Shown here: positions 1 through 8,764 of the stretch, one piece after another | Position numbering within the stretch: position 1 is the stretch's first letter | How the letters are laid out: each line of letters begins with the position of its first letter | From: an uncultured Clostridia bacterium | Lineage (GTDB): Bacteria > Bacillota > Clostridia > Saccharofermentanales > Saccharofermentanaceae | Length of the DNA: 64,000 nt | Direction: 5' to 3' | NCBI GenBank assembly: GCA_947303185.1 | Contig: CAMYXF010000005.1 | Span: 62,001-126,000 of the forward strand | Program-made: the position numbers and the translations under genes | The notes under the pieces: model-generated | Seen by the model: only the letters and a program-made list of their open reading frames with translations | Told to the model about the DNA's origin: nothing | Database searches by the model: none

Positions 1-2
1 AT

Positions 3-71
3 TATTCCTGGGATGCAATCGCAACTAAAACTGTCGGATTGTATTCCGAACTTACGGGGTATTCGAAATGA
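3..71 (+). CDS. C-terminal end of a GT4-type glycosyltransferase (partial)
   Basis: The first bases contain an open frame that runs off the left edge and stops with TGA at 69-71. The 22 residues visible begin YSWDAIATKT, followed by a short tail. The WD-x-I-A pattern close to the stop is typical of the C-terminus of GT-B fold, family 4 glycosyltransferases. The next gene begins 22 bases later in the same direction, so this is probably the preceding member of the polysaccharide operon. The catalytic part lies outside the window, so the family call is an inference from the tail only. Confidence 0.55.
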   Translation, partial: YSWDAIATKTVGLYSELTGYSK

Positions 72-92
72 CAAAGGTGGAGTGATCTGCTT

Positions 93-1301
93 ATGCAAGA
101 ACAAGCACTGCAGAAAACTGAATTGGTAAACATATTAAAAACGCAGATCAGACCTAGTTCCTGGATATTTGCGTTTTATATCATGTTTATGCCTGTCAGC
201 ACTGCTTTAGCGGATCTTTTCATCGGGCCTTCGATCATGACCATTTGTGCCGTTCTATATATTTTCGTATCTCTTTTCGAAATTGTCTTCATATATAAAA
301 GACTTGAAGTAGATCACGATCTTCTTCCCGTTTATGCGTATTTTCTTTTCACTATACTGAGTTGTCTCTGGAACGCATATTTTGATGCAGACTGGTATTT
401 CGGACAGTTCGCTATAACAACTGCAATAATTTTATGCATAACCGTAACCCGCACTTCTGAAAAAGAAATAAAGCTGTTTAAGATAGCAATGTATATTAGT
501 ATTCTCATCGCGGTAATCAGCACCCTGATGAATCTCCCAAAACCCGGAAAGCGTTTGATGATCTGGATTACAAGTTATATGGATCCAAACGATTTCGCGT
601 GTGGACTTGCTATTGTCGTTTCATTATTCCTTGTTGAGCTTACAAAGAAAAAACGTATTATATTGAATCTTATCTGCATCGCAAGCGTAGGAGTGATCAT
701 TCTGATGTCAGGTTCCAGAGGTGGTCTTCTGACTTTGGGATGCATTGTCATTGTCTGGCTATTCAATCTTAAAGGTCCTGTCAGATTAAAACTGTTGCTT
801 GCACTGTTTGCTGTTGCGGCTATAGTTCTTTTCTGTGCTGAAAACGGTATCGGCCCCAAGATTCTCGCCAGATTCAGCATTTCCAGACTGATTGCAGACG
901 GAGGAGCCGGAAGAAAACAGATATGGGAAGCCGGCATCGCTAAATTCCTATCATCAGATCCGCTTCATGTTATCTTCGGATACGGACACGGCAGTTACAC
1001 ATCGGCCGTACGCTATGTTGCCATAGGTCATGGAGCTCCTTATATCGCACACAATATGTTTATCAACGCTCTTCTTGAGGGCGGTCTTCTCGGTCTCGGC
1101 CTTATGTTTACATGCTTTGCGGCACTTTACAAATATGCGGCAAAGAACAAAAACCTGTTTGGCATACTTGCTTTGACAGGATTTATAGCAGAAGGACTTA
1201 CACTCGATGCACAGGTATACAGAACATTCGCTTTTGCAGTAGCTATGGCTGTTATCTGGCACATGCACAACAAGGAGAATAAACCTGATGAAATCGGATA
1301 A
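93..1301 (+). CDS. O-antigen ligase / Wzy-like polymerase family membrane protein
   Basis: This 402-residue protein is almost entirely hydrophobic, with about ten to twelve predicted membrane segments. A longer extracytoplasmic stretch around residues 270-320 contains GYGHGSY and a later HN pair (AHNMFI), as seen in O-antigen ligase/polymerase (Wzy_C type) proteins. Such proteins join lipid-linked oligosaccharide units outside the cytoplasmic membrane. The start is supported by an AGGTGGAG ribosome binding site about 10 bases upstream. It overlaps the following glycosyltransferase by 14 bases, which indicates translational coupling in the surface-polysaccharide operon. Whether it polymerises or ligates cannot be told from sequence. 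Confidence 0.8.
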   Translation: MQEQALQKTELVNILKTQIRPSSWIFAFYIMFMPVSTALADLFIGPSIMTICAVLYIFVSLFEIVFIYKRLEVDHDLLPVYAYFLFTILSCLWNAYFDADWYFGQFAITTAIILCITVTRTSEKEIKLFKIAMYISILIAVISTLMNLPKPGKRLMIWITSYMDPNDFACGLAIVVSLFLVELTKKKRIILNLICIASVGVIILMSGSRGGLLTLGCIVIVWLFNLKGPVRLKLLLALFAVAAIVLFCAENGIGPKILARFSISRLIADGGAGRKQIWEAGIAKFLSSDPLHVIFGYGHGSYTSAVRYVAIGHGAPYIAHNMFINALLEGGLLGLGLMFTCFAALYKYAAKNKNLFGILALTGFIAEGLTLDAQVYRTFAFAVAMAVIWHMHNKENKPDEIG

Positions 1302-2238
1302 AGTCTCCATAATCGTTCCAGTCTATAATGTCGAGAAATATCTGGATGAGTGCATGAAAAGCATCCTCGGTCAAACATACTCCAATCTTGAGGTCGTTCT
1401 CATAGATGACGGCTCGACGGATTCTTCAGGAAATATGTGCGACAATTACAAAGCTCAGGATGACAGAATCGTCGTCATCCACAAGCTCAACGGCGGGTTA
1501 TCTTCCGCCAGAAATGCAGGTATGGACATAGCAACCGGTGATTATCTTATCTTTGTTGACAGCGACGACATCATCTCTTTGAATATGGTCAGCGAGATGG
1601 TAAAGAAAGCAGATGAAACAGGCGCACAGATCGTATCTTCACTGATGACCGAAGAACGGGAGATGCTCGACAAAGGTCAGATCGGTAAAGTCTCCGTCTT
1701 TGATTCTCACGGTGCACTCAGATGCATCTTCTCCGATGATACTATCCTGACTTCCGCAAGTGGAAAGATGTACAGTTCCGAACTCTGGAAAGATATAAGA
1801 TTTCCGACTGACAAGATCTTTGAGGATTTCGCGACCATATATAAAGTCATAAAGAAGTCTTCCAAAACCGTTGCTTTCGAAGACTGGCAATACTTCTACA
1901 GGCCGAACCCTTCAGGTATCACAGGCTCTCCTTTCTATCACAGAAAGATGCAGTTTTTTGATGTTGCAGAAGAGGTTACATCAGGCATAAAGGACACTGA
2001 TCCTGATCTCATTCCGGTGATCAGGAACAGAATCACAAGACAGGCAATATCTTATTTCAGAGATATGTCTTCCAGCAGTTACGACGATGAAACGGACAGG
2101 AGATTTATCATCATAACCATAAGGAAAGGTATATGGAAATATCTTTTCTCGGGATACAAAGCTAAGAGCAAAATGTACGGTCTGATGATAGCAGTATCGC
2201 CACCTTTGGCACGGAAGGTCTTTGCCCCAAAGGGATAA
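1288..2238 (+). CDS. Glycosyltransferase family 2
   Basis: A 316-residue cytoplasmic glycosyltransferase with the GT-A fold. The N-terminus shows the GT2 signature VSIIVPVYNVEKYLDEC, then VLIDDGSTD near residues 37-45 and the metal-binding FVDSDD near residue 90. It should transfer a sugar from a nucleotide donor to a lipid-linked glycan. The ATG lies inside the end of the preceding membrane protein gene and is preceded by AAGGAGA. It is a complete-length family member. The acceptor and donor are not predictable. Confidence 0.88.
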   Translation: MKSDKVSIIVPVYNVEKYLDECMKSILGQTYSNLEVVLIDDGSTDSSGNMCDNYKAQDDRIVVIHKLNGGLSSARNAGMDIATGDYLIFVDSDDIISLNMVSEMVKKADETGAQIVSSLMTEEREMLDKGQIGKVSVFDSHGALRCIFSDDTILTSASGKMYSSELWKDIRFPTDKIFEDFATIYKVIKKSSKTVAFEDWQYFYRPNPSGITGSPFYHRKMQFFDVAEEVTSGIKDTDPDLIPVIRNRITRQAISYFRDMSSSSYDDETDRRFIIITIRKGIWKYLFSGYKAKSKMYGLMIAVSPPLARKVFAPKG

Positions 2239-2307
2239 GCCTGATCATTATGTTATACTTTGAAACAATGATTTGCGAGAGAAATACAGTGGAGGCAATC
2301 AGGGAAA

Positions 2308-3699
2308 ATGAACACATCTGATAACATAGTCAAAATCAATCTTAAAGAATACTTCTGGTCTTTGCTTGAACAGTGGAAATGCATTATTGCTGCAGGATTG
2401 GTCTTTGCAGTACTGGTTCCCGTTGCACTCTCGCTCAAGGATATTCGTGCACGAAAAGCAGATCAGGAAGCAGTTAAAAACCTGTCTTCTATGAGCCGCG
2501 AGGAAATACTGGACACTTTGAATTATGATGAGAGAAATGCTGTCTTATTAGATACATACCTCGATCAGCTCATTAAGAACCGTTCTTCTTACAATGACAA
2601 TTCCATATTTGCCGGAATGGACTCTGATAATTTCGTTGTCCTTCATTATTCATTCGTAGTGAACGGAAGCGAATCAGCTCAAATCTGTTCTGCTTATGCA
2701 TCTGCTCTCCGCGATTCCAACACCGTAAATATCGTGAGAGGCACATTCGGAGATGCATTTAAGGATATTGATGAAGGCTATATAAGAGAGATGATACTTA
2801 CCTCAAGTGACGGCTGTGTGGACCTTAAAGTCATTATGCCTGAGAGCACAGATGAAGCTGCACTTGCTGAAGGCCTTGAATCAAGGATCGAAGAGATCCA
2901 TTCACAGATCGAGAGCGCTTTGGGCAAACATGATCTGACATTTATCGTTTCTGAAAAACAGGAGCTTGCATATGATGAACTCGCAGCAGAGATCGTCTTG
3001 AAAATGTATGACCTGTCGATTCTTGAAGAGAGATACGATGGTGTCTATTATGCAATGAATGATTCACAGCGTACCGTTTTGTGGATGCTCACAACTTCAC
3101 AGGAAGAAATCGATGCATATATTAATCAGCCTGTTTCATCAAGCATAGAATTCTCCAAGGGCAGGATAGCTATCGGATTCGTTGTCGGAATCTTTCTTTA
3201 CGCATTCATATATCTTGTATATATCGTGTTCTCTTCCATTATCCAGAATCCCGATTTTTTCGCTGAGACATACAAGATCAGGAGTTTTGGCACAGTAAGC
3301 AATTACAGATACAAGGGCATTGCGGCACTTGTTCACGGCAAAGTCTTCTATAAGATGCACCGTAAAGACAGCATGGGTGATCCGGCTGTCAATGCCGTAG
3401 CAGATGCTGTTCTTACAGCCTGTGAACAAAAGGGACTCAGCAAAACAGGCATAATCCTTGCAGGCAACATGAAAGATTATTCTTCCCAGTGCGATAAAGT
3501 TATCAGTAAGCTTAAGAATTCTACGAAGCTTGAAGTGGTAAAGCTTGACGGAAAACTCAGCGACAGCAGTATTTCCAAACTGAATTCTGTTGTTATCTGC
3601 GCCGGTTCCGGAAAGACAAAATACAGCAATGTAAAAGATGCGATCCGCCTCTGTGACTACTACAAAAAGGAAATTGTCGGCGGAATCTATTTCGACTGA
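2308..3699 (+). CDS. Wzz/YveK-like polysaccharide chain-length protein, divergent
   Basis: A 463-residue protein with one membrane segment near residues 24-44, a long extracytoplasmic region of about 240 residues, a second membrane segment near residues 287-309, and a cytoplasmic tail of about 150 residues. This two-helix layout is that of polysaccharide co-polymerases (Wzz, CapA/YveK type), which set chain length. The tail has a Rossmann-like alternation (GIILAGNM, then SVVICAGSGKT) resembling a BY-kinase fold but without a clear Walker A or tyrosine cluster, so it may be a degenerate fused partner. It follows the GT2 gene by 69 bases and is the last + gene before a convergent operon. The family assignment rests mainly on topology and context. 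Confidence 0.6.
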   Translation: MNTSDNIVKINLKEYFWSLLEQWKCIIAAGLVFAVLVPVALSLKDIRARKADQEAVKNLSSMSREEILDTLNYDERNAVLLDTYLDQLIKNRSSYNDNSIFAGMDSDNFVVLHYSFVVNGSESAQICSAYASALRDSNTVNIVRGTFGDAFKDIDEGYIREMILTSSDGCVDLKVIMPESTDEAALAEGLESRIEEIHSQIESALGKHDLTFIVSEKQELAYDELAAEIVLKMYDLSILEERYDGVYYAMNDSQRTVLWMLTTSQEEIDAYINQPVSSSIEFSKGRIAIGFVVGIFLYAFIYLVYIVFSSIIQNPDFFAETYKIRSFGTVSNYRYKGIAALVHGKVFYKMHRKDSMGDPAVNAVADAVLTACEQKGLSKTGIILAGNMKDYSSQCDKVISKLKNSTKLEVVKLDGKLSDSSISKLNSVVICAGSGKTKYSNVKDAIRLCDYYKKEIVGGIYFD

Positions 3700-3707
3700 T
3701 CAGAAGA

Positions 3708-4532
3708 TTACTTCTTTTTGTGAAGCATCTTCTTGAATATCCAGCCGCGCAGGCGTCTCGGCACCAATGCGACGAAAAACTGGATAACGATTACGGATGC
3801 ATAGTCAAACCATGAGATGTATCCGGTATCGTAGACCATCTTTTTTCCGGTCTTGTATTTCTTGAAGTAGGCCCATCCGCCTCTTCTGTCGAACATGTCT
3901 TTTCCGATGCGCGCATACACGAGAGAATCATCGACATTCATGCATTTTACGCCGTTCTTCATCATGCGGCACCAGAGATATGTATCCTCCATCAGAGGGC
4001 ATGACTGGTAGTTGCCTGCATCAAGAACAGCCTTCTTTTTGTACATGACGGTCATGTGATTGAAGGCATCTCTCTTCTTCTGATACTTCTTGATCTCGGC
4101 ATCAGTAACGGGGACAAGTCTTTTAGCAACTATCGTATCGGGAGTGTCTTCGAACTCGTCGATGTGGCTTCCGATAATGTCTAAGTCAGGATCTTTCTCA
4201 AACTCGGCAAGCTGCTTTTCGAACCTGTCTTCCCTGCAGATATCATCAGTATCCATACGCGCGATGATGTCATAAGTGCATTCAGGAACACCTGACTGCA
4301 AAGCAAGGCCTAGTCCCCTGTTCTCTTTGAAAGGAACTCTCTTTAGAAGTCCGGGATACTCTTTCTCGTATTTTTCAAGAACAGCATAAAGTTCTTCCGT
4401 GAGCGGACCATCTTCAACGACTACCCACTCAGCAGCTTTTACCGTCTGTCTTAAAAGGCTCTGGAAGCACTGCTCGACATATTCCGGTTTCTCCTTAATA
4501 TAGAGCGACATCAATACGCTGAATTCTGCCAT
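3708..4532 (-). CDS. Glycosyltransferase family 2 (AmsE-like)
   Basis: A 274-residue GT-A fold glycosyltransferase. It starts MAEFSVLMSLYIKE, with the nucleotide-binding VVEDGP near residue 40 and the metal-binding RMDTDD near residue 92. The FSVLMSLY start and the GLGLALQ segment are typical of the amylovoran AmsE group. A hydrophobic patch near residue 240 suggests membrane association. It is the last gene of the long minus-strand phosphonate/polysaccharide operon, five bases after licD. The ribosome binding site is weak, so translational coupling is likely. Confidence 0.85.
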   Translation of the reverse strand: MAEFSVLMSLYIKEKPEYVEQCFQSLLRQTVKAAEWVVVEDGPLTEELYAVLEKYEKEYPGLLKRVPFKENRGLGLALQSGVPECTYDIIARMDTDDICREDRFEKQLAEFEKDPDLDIIGSHIDEFEDTPDTIVAKRLVPVTDAEIKKYQKKRDAFNHMTVMYKKKAVLDAGNYQSCPLMEDTYLWCRMMKNGVKCMNVDDSLVYARIGKDMFDRRGGWAYFKKYKTGKKMVYDTGYISWFDYASVIVIQFFVALVPRRLRGWIFKKMLHKKK

Positions 4533-4536
4533 GGTA

Positions 4537-5298
4537 TCAAAGAAACCTCACCGTGCCGTGATGCTGAAGTCTGACCCTGTCTTCGACCGGGGGAAGCTTC
4601 ATATAATCGCCGTAAAAGGCCGTCAGTATTTTATCTGCATCGTTAAATCCAAGGAACTCGGAGTCCATAAACTTATAACGCACAAGCGGGAAAACTCCCT
4701 CCGCATCGATATATTTTCTCTCGTCGACGAATGTATAAACATTCTTGTCAGGATTGCCATTAAAAGAAGCATGAGCTTCTTCGTCCTGACGGAGCTTTTC
4801 CATCCTGACGTTATACTCTTCGTCGCTCATCAGACCCTTGCTCTTCCTTCTGTTCAGATACTTTCTGTTTTCGTTGTCGAAAAACTTCCATATCTCAGAT
4901 TCTTTCATCAGGGTGCATCTGAACAGATCTATCTGCAATCCGTGGTGCTTATAAGCAGCATCCTGCGGAAATCTGTCATAAGTAACTTCGGATCTCAGGT
5001 CCTTGGCATGTGCCCAGCCGTGGAAATAGTTTGGTTCGGACTTCTCATCTTCAAGGAATACATCATCCGGCAATTCATTTCGAAGGGCCTCAATGGCCTC
5101 ATCGTATGAATCGTTGAAAAGCCAGAGATCAAAGTCATCATCCCACGGAATAAAACCCTGATGTCTTACGGCTCCAAGAAGCGTGCCGTAAGCTAAGGAA
5201 TATGGTATGTTGTGTTTCTCTAAAACAGCAATAACAGACTTAGCCACATAATACAATCTGTCATGTATCATTTCAGGCGTGACTTCTGTATTGCTCAT
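4537..5298 (-). CDS. LicD family phosphotransferase
   Basis: A 253-residue LicD protein with the nucleotidyltransferase-like active-site block YGTLLGAVRHQGFIPWDDDFD near residues 39-59; the aspartates bind metal. LicD enzymes move a phospho-alcohol head group, classically phosphocholine from CDP-choline, onto cell-surface sugars. Here the operon makes 2-aminoethylphosphonate and encodes candidate CTP-dependent activators but shows no choline genes. The likely donor is therefore CMP-2-aminoethylphosphonate; this is inference from context. The start codon overlaps the rfbB stop by four bases (ATGA). Confidence 0.88.
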   Translation of the reverse strand: MSNTEVTPEMIHDRLYYVAKSVIAVLEKHNIPYSLAYGTLLGAVRHQGFIPWDDDFDLWLFNDSYDEAIEALRNELPDDVFLEDEKSEPNYFHGWAHAKDLRSEVTYDRFPQDAAYKHHGLQIDLFRCTLMKESEIWKFFDNENRKYLNRRKSKGLMSDEEYNVRMEKLRQDEEAHASFNGNPDKNVYTFVDERKYIDAEGVFPLVRYKFMDSEFLGFNDADKILTAFYGDYMKLPPVEDRVRLQHHGTVRFL

Positions 5299-6317
5299 AC
5301 CTTTCCACCGTACATCTTCTCGTAGTAGTTCTGGTATTCACCGCTGACGATCTCTTCCCACCAGTCACGGTTATCGAGATACCACTGGATAGTCATCTTG
5401 ATGCCGTCTGCAAACTTGGTTTCAGGAAGCCAGCCGAGCTCGTTATGGATCTTTGTGGGATCGATGGCATAACGCATGTCGTGACCCTTACGGTCTTCAA
5501 CGTATTTGATGAGTGATTCAGGCTTGCCGAGTTCCTTGCAGATGAGCTTAACGATATCGATGTTTCTCATCTCGTTGTGGCCGCCGACGTTATAAACTTC
5601 GCCGACAGTACCCTTGTGGATGATGAGATCGATAGCTCTGCAGTGATCCTCAACATAGAGCCAGTCACGGACGTTAAGTCCTTCACCGTATACCGGAAGA
5701 GGCTTGTCGTTCAAGCAGTTTGCGATCATCAGGGGGATGAGCTTTTCCGGGAAGTGATAAGGTCCGTAGTTATTTGAACAGCGTGAGATCGTAACGGGCA
5801 GGCCGAAAGTTCTGTGGTAAGCCAGTACGAGAAGGTCAGCACCTGCCTTGGATGAGCTGTAAGGTGAGCTCGTGTGGATAGGTGTCTCTTCCGTAAAGAA
5901 AAGGTCAGGGCGGTCCAAAGGAAGATCTCCGTAAACCTCGTCAGTAGATACCTGGTGATATCTCTTGATGCCGTACTTTCTGCATGCATCCATGAGTACG
6001 CTTGTACCGATGATGTTTGTCTGAAGGAAGATTGAAGGATCTTCAATACTTCTGTCAACGTGGCTCTCAGCAGCGAAGTTAACGACGATATCAGGATGCT
6101 CTTCTTCGAAAAGCTTGTTAACGCCTTCCCTGTCGCAGATGTCGAGCTTAACGAATCTGAAATTCGGGTTGTCCATTACGCTCTTCAATGTGGACAGATT
6201 GCCTGCGTATGTCAGTTTATCAAGACAGATGATCCTGTAATCAGGATATGTCTTGAGCATATGGAAAACGAAATTTGAGCCTATAAAACCTGCTCCGCCT
6301 GTTACGATGATTACCAT
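5295..6317 (-). CDS. rfbB: dTDP-glucose 4,6-dehydratase
   Basis: A 340-residue extended short-chain dehydrogenase. It shows the NAD-binding GGAGFIG at residues 7-13, the acid/base pair in STDEVYG near residues 124-130, and the catalytic YSSSK at 153-157. It converts dTDP-glucose to dTDP-4-keto-6-deoxyglucose, the precursor of rhamnose and of several amino sugars. The partner genes rmlA, rmlC and rmlD are not in the window. Two sugar aminotransferases, an FdtA-like ketoisomerase and a GNAT in the same locus point to amino sugars as at least one end product. A GGAG motif precedes the ATG. Confidence 0.93.
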   Translation of the reverse strand: MVIIVTGGAGFIGSNFVFHMLKTYPDYRIICLDKLTYAGNLSTLKSVMDNPNFRFVKLDICDREGVNKLFEEEHPDIVVNFAAESHVDRSIEDPSIFLQTNIIGTSVLMDACRKYGIKRYHQVSTDEVYGDLPLDRPDLFFTEETPIHTSSPYSSSKAGADLLVLAYHRTFGLPVTISRCSNNYGPYHFPEKLIPLMIANCLNDKPLPVYGEGLNVRDWLYVEDHCRAIDLIIHKGTVGEVYNVGGHNEMRNIDIVKLICKELGKPESLIKYVEDRKGHDMRYAIDPTKIHNELGWLPETKFADGIKMTIQWYLDNRDWWEEIVSGEYQNYYEKMYGGKV

Positions 6318-6363
6318 ATTAATTCTCCTAACAAATCTATATGTTTTTGATTTTAAACTTCAG

Positions 6364-7479
6364 TTACTTCTTTGCAAGGCTGAGGATTATACCGCAGATC
6401 CTGTCTACGTCTTCCAATGCAAGATCGGCATAAAGAGGAAGCGTTAAGACTTTGAGAGATACATCCAAAGCGACCGGTGTGTCATTAGGGTCAAACCTTC
6501 CCTTGTAGCAGTCAAAAGCAGTCGTTATCGGATAGAAATACTTTCTAGCACAGATGCCGTTCTCCTCAAGCTTGTGGAAGACTTCATCCCTGTCTGCACC
6601 GAATTCATCCTTTTCGAAAACGACAGGGAAATATGCATAGTTGGTAACTACGCCTTCCTGCTCTTTGCAGATGCGGAGTCCCTTAATGCCACTGAGAAGT
6701 TCTCTGTATCTTGCAACGACTGCGCCTCTCTTTTTGATCTGTTCATCAAGGTGTCTTAAATTGCATATGCCCATCGCAGCACAGAACTCGTTCATCTTCG
6801 CATTGCCTCCGACGAACGCAACTTCCTCTGCATTGTGGATGCCGAAGTTCTTGAGATCCTTTAAGCGCTGCTCAAGCGAATCCTCGTGATAGCATACGGC
6901 ACCGCCTTCAATCGTGTTGAATACCTTTGTAGCGTGGAAGCTGAACATCGAAGCATCACCGAAATTAGCAACGTTGACGCCCTTATATGTAACAGCAAAA
7001 GCGTGTGCCGCATCGTAGATGACCTTAAGGTTATGCTTCTTTGCAATGTCAGCGATCTTCTCAACATCACAGATATTTCCGTATACGTGAACGGGAACGA
7101 TCGCAACAGTTTTATCCGTAATGAGTGCTTCGATCTTGTCCGCATCGATCGTGTAAGTATCAGGATTGATGTCGCAGAATACGGGAGTATATCCGCATCT
7201 TACGATCGCATGTGTAGTCGATGCAAAAGTGAAAGGTGATGTTATGATCTCACCGCCCTTGGGGAGCTGGACTGCCTCAAGGATATTCTCCAAAGCCAGG
7301 TGTCCGTTGCAGTATAGGGCAACATGCTCAACGCCCAGAAGCTTTTCGAGCTCACTCTGGAACTGCTTATGCTTAATACCCATGTTGGTGAGCCAGTGGG
7401 AATCCCAGAGTTCTTTTATCTCGTTTGTGTATTCCTCAATATCAGGCATTGAAGATCTTGTTACCTGTATCTGATCCAT
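6364..7479 (-). CDS. DegT/DnrJ/EryC1/StrS sugar aminotransferase
   Basis: A 371-residue PLP enzyme of the sugar-aminotransferase family. The PLP-binding lysine is K185 in SFHATKVFNTIEGG, and D156 in YDAAHA contacts the cofactor. The FHATKVFNT version of the motif is like VioA/DesI-type enzymes that aminate dTDP-4-keto-6-deoxyglucose at C4, which fits the neighbouring rfbB. It is separated from rfbB by 46 bases and directly abuts the ATP-grasp gene. The exact sugar (for example Qui4N or Fuc4N) is inference. A second, FdtB-like aminotransferase lies at 20,243. Confidence 0.87.
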   Translation of the reverse strand: MDQIQVTRSSMPDIEEYTNEIKELWDSHWLTNMGIKHKQFQSELEKLLGVEHVALYCNGHLALENILEAVQLPKGGEIITSPFTFASTTHAIVRCGYTPVFCDINPDTYTIDADKIEALITDKTVAIVPVHVYGNICDVEKIADIAKKHNLKVIYDAAHAFAVTYKGVNVANFGDASMFSFHATKVFNTIEGGAVCYHEDSLEQRLKDLKNFGIHNAEEVAFVGGNAKMNEFCAAMGICNLRHLDEQIKKRGAVVARYRELLSGIKGLRICKEQEGVVTNYAYFPVVFEKDEFGADRDEVFHKLEENGICARKYFYPITTAFDCYKGRFDPNDTPVALDVSLKVLTLPLYADLALEDVDRICGIILSLAKK

Positions 7480-7480
7480 A

Positions 7481-8764
7481 TCACATTCTCCAATCGATAA
7501 GGCTCTCGATCATGTCCAGGTCATAGACCGGAACGCCGAGCTTATCATGTATATTCTTGCGCTCTGCAAAAGAGTCATCAATGAAGATTGCATCTTTTGC
7601 ATCAATGTATTCACTCTTGTCTTTGTCTTTCTCAATATGAATGATCTCAGCGAAAAGATCCTTTGAGATCTTGAATCTGTCCAGAGAATCGTAGATATCT
7701 TTTGCGTGCTTCGTCAGAAGGATCACCGGGATGCCCTTGTTAAAGCACTGGTAAACGAAAGATATCATCGTGATGTTTACCTTATCGTCAAGGTAAAGCG
7801 TATCGTCAAAATCCATATAGACCTTGCCGTATTTAACGCTTGTCTGGTAGCGGCTGATGAACGCCCTGTCGAGCAGAACATCCTGGCCGTTATTTATGAT
7901 GTCGATGTCATATCCGAGCATGTCGAAAATCGTAAGCATCGGATAATTGATTCCGAGATTTCTGGTCGTGCCCATCGTGCCCGGAATTCTTGCGGAGATC
8001 TCCAAAAGACGGAACTCTCCTGATGTATTTCTTTTAAGCTGGAAAAACCACGCGCCTGAGAAAACCATCTTTGAATTGATCTTCTCTGCGATCTCCATGA
8101 CGCTGTCTTCCATCGGAATGACTCTGCTTCTTACTGCGATTCCCGATCTGATACGCTCTCTTCTTCTGATGAGTGCAGATCTCAATTTGCCGTTCCTGTC
8201 AGTGAAACAGTCGACTGTATATTCATCACCCGGAAGATATTCGCAGATGACATACTGTTCGTCACCTGACAAAAGCTTCTCGAGGTCAGCTCTGTCATTA
8301 ACTTTCATCGCGCCTTCTGAGCCCTGCCCTACTGCAGGTTTGCAGAATACCGGATAGCTCTTAACTTCATCAGCGGATGCAAAAGTCCTGGGGATGAATT
8401 CCTCGCCTTTGAAGAATTCGTAAGTCTTTGTTTTCGAGCGGCACGTATCAACAGTCTCAATGGGAGAAGTTACTACTTTGCAATGGAGCTTGTCCTGCTC
8501 CTGGGTAAGCGTCAGACATGCGCTGTCGTGTGCCGGATAGATAAGGTCGATACCGTACTCGTCGACGATCTTATTAAGCGCGTCTATGAGGCCGGGATCG
8601 CCCGGGAAAGGTACGCCTTCGATATAGTTCTTGAAAAGGAATTCGGCATGGCAAGAAACGCTGCTGGCACCGTAGAGCTCAACAAACTTGGAATACTTTA
8701 ATGCATTATGTATTTCAAATGCTATTTCCGTTCCTGCCGGAAATACGAGCACCTTTTTTCTCAT
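7481..8764 (-). CDS. ATP-grasp ligase fused to a HAD-like domain
   Basis: A 427-residue two-domain protein. Residues 1-95 form a pre-ATP-grasp domain, and residues about 100-290 an ATP-grasp domain (VFCKPAVGQGSEG in the nucleotide-binding part, FRLLEISARIPG in the metal-binding part). Residues about 314-427 are a HAD-type domain with KVYMDFDDTLYLDD, a T in ILLTKH, and IFIDDS, so motifs I, II and IV look present. ATP-grasp enzymes in glycan loci often form an amide between an amino sugar and an acid; the HAD part could act on a phosphate. The gene sits between the amino-sugar transaminase and the flippase and overlaps the flippase by four bases. Confidence 0.78.
   Translation of the reverse strand: MRKKVLVFPAGTEIAFEIHNALKYSKFVELYGASSVSCHAEFLFKNYIEGVPFPGDPGLIDALNKIVDEYGIDLIYPAHDSACLTLTQEQDKLHCKVVTSPIETVDTCRSKTKTYEFFKGEEFIPRTFASADEVKSYPVFCKPAVGQGSEGAMKVNDRADLEKLLSGDEQYVICEYLPGDEYTVDCFTDRNGKLRSALIRRRERIRSGIAVRSRVIPMEDSVMEIAEKINSKMVFSGAWFFQLKRNTSGEFRLLEISARIPGTMGTTRNLGINYPMLTIFDMLGYDIDIINNGQDVLLDRAFISRYQTSVKYGKVYMDFDDTLYLDDKVNITMISFVYQCFNKGIPVILLTKHAKDIYDSLDRFKISKDLFAEIIHIEKDKDKSEYIDAKDAIFIDDSFAERKNIHDKLGVPVYDLDMIESLIDWRM

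Noticed and set aside
3702..3719. Terminator between the Wzz-like gene and the convergent GT2 gene
   Set aside because: AGAAG/CTTCT with a T-run fits weakly, but the stem is only five A/T-rich pairs and overlaps coding sequence.
4531..5109. A 192-codon + frame over licD
   Set aside because: It is antisense to a clear LicD gene with conserved motifs and shows no domain or ribosome binding site.
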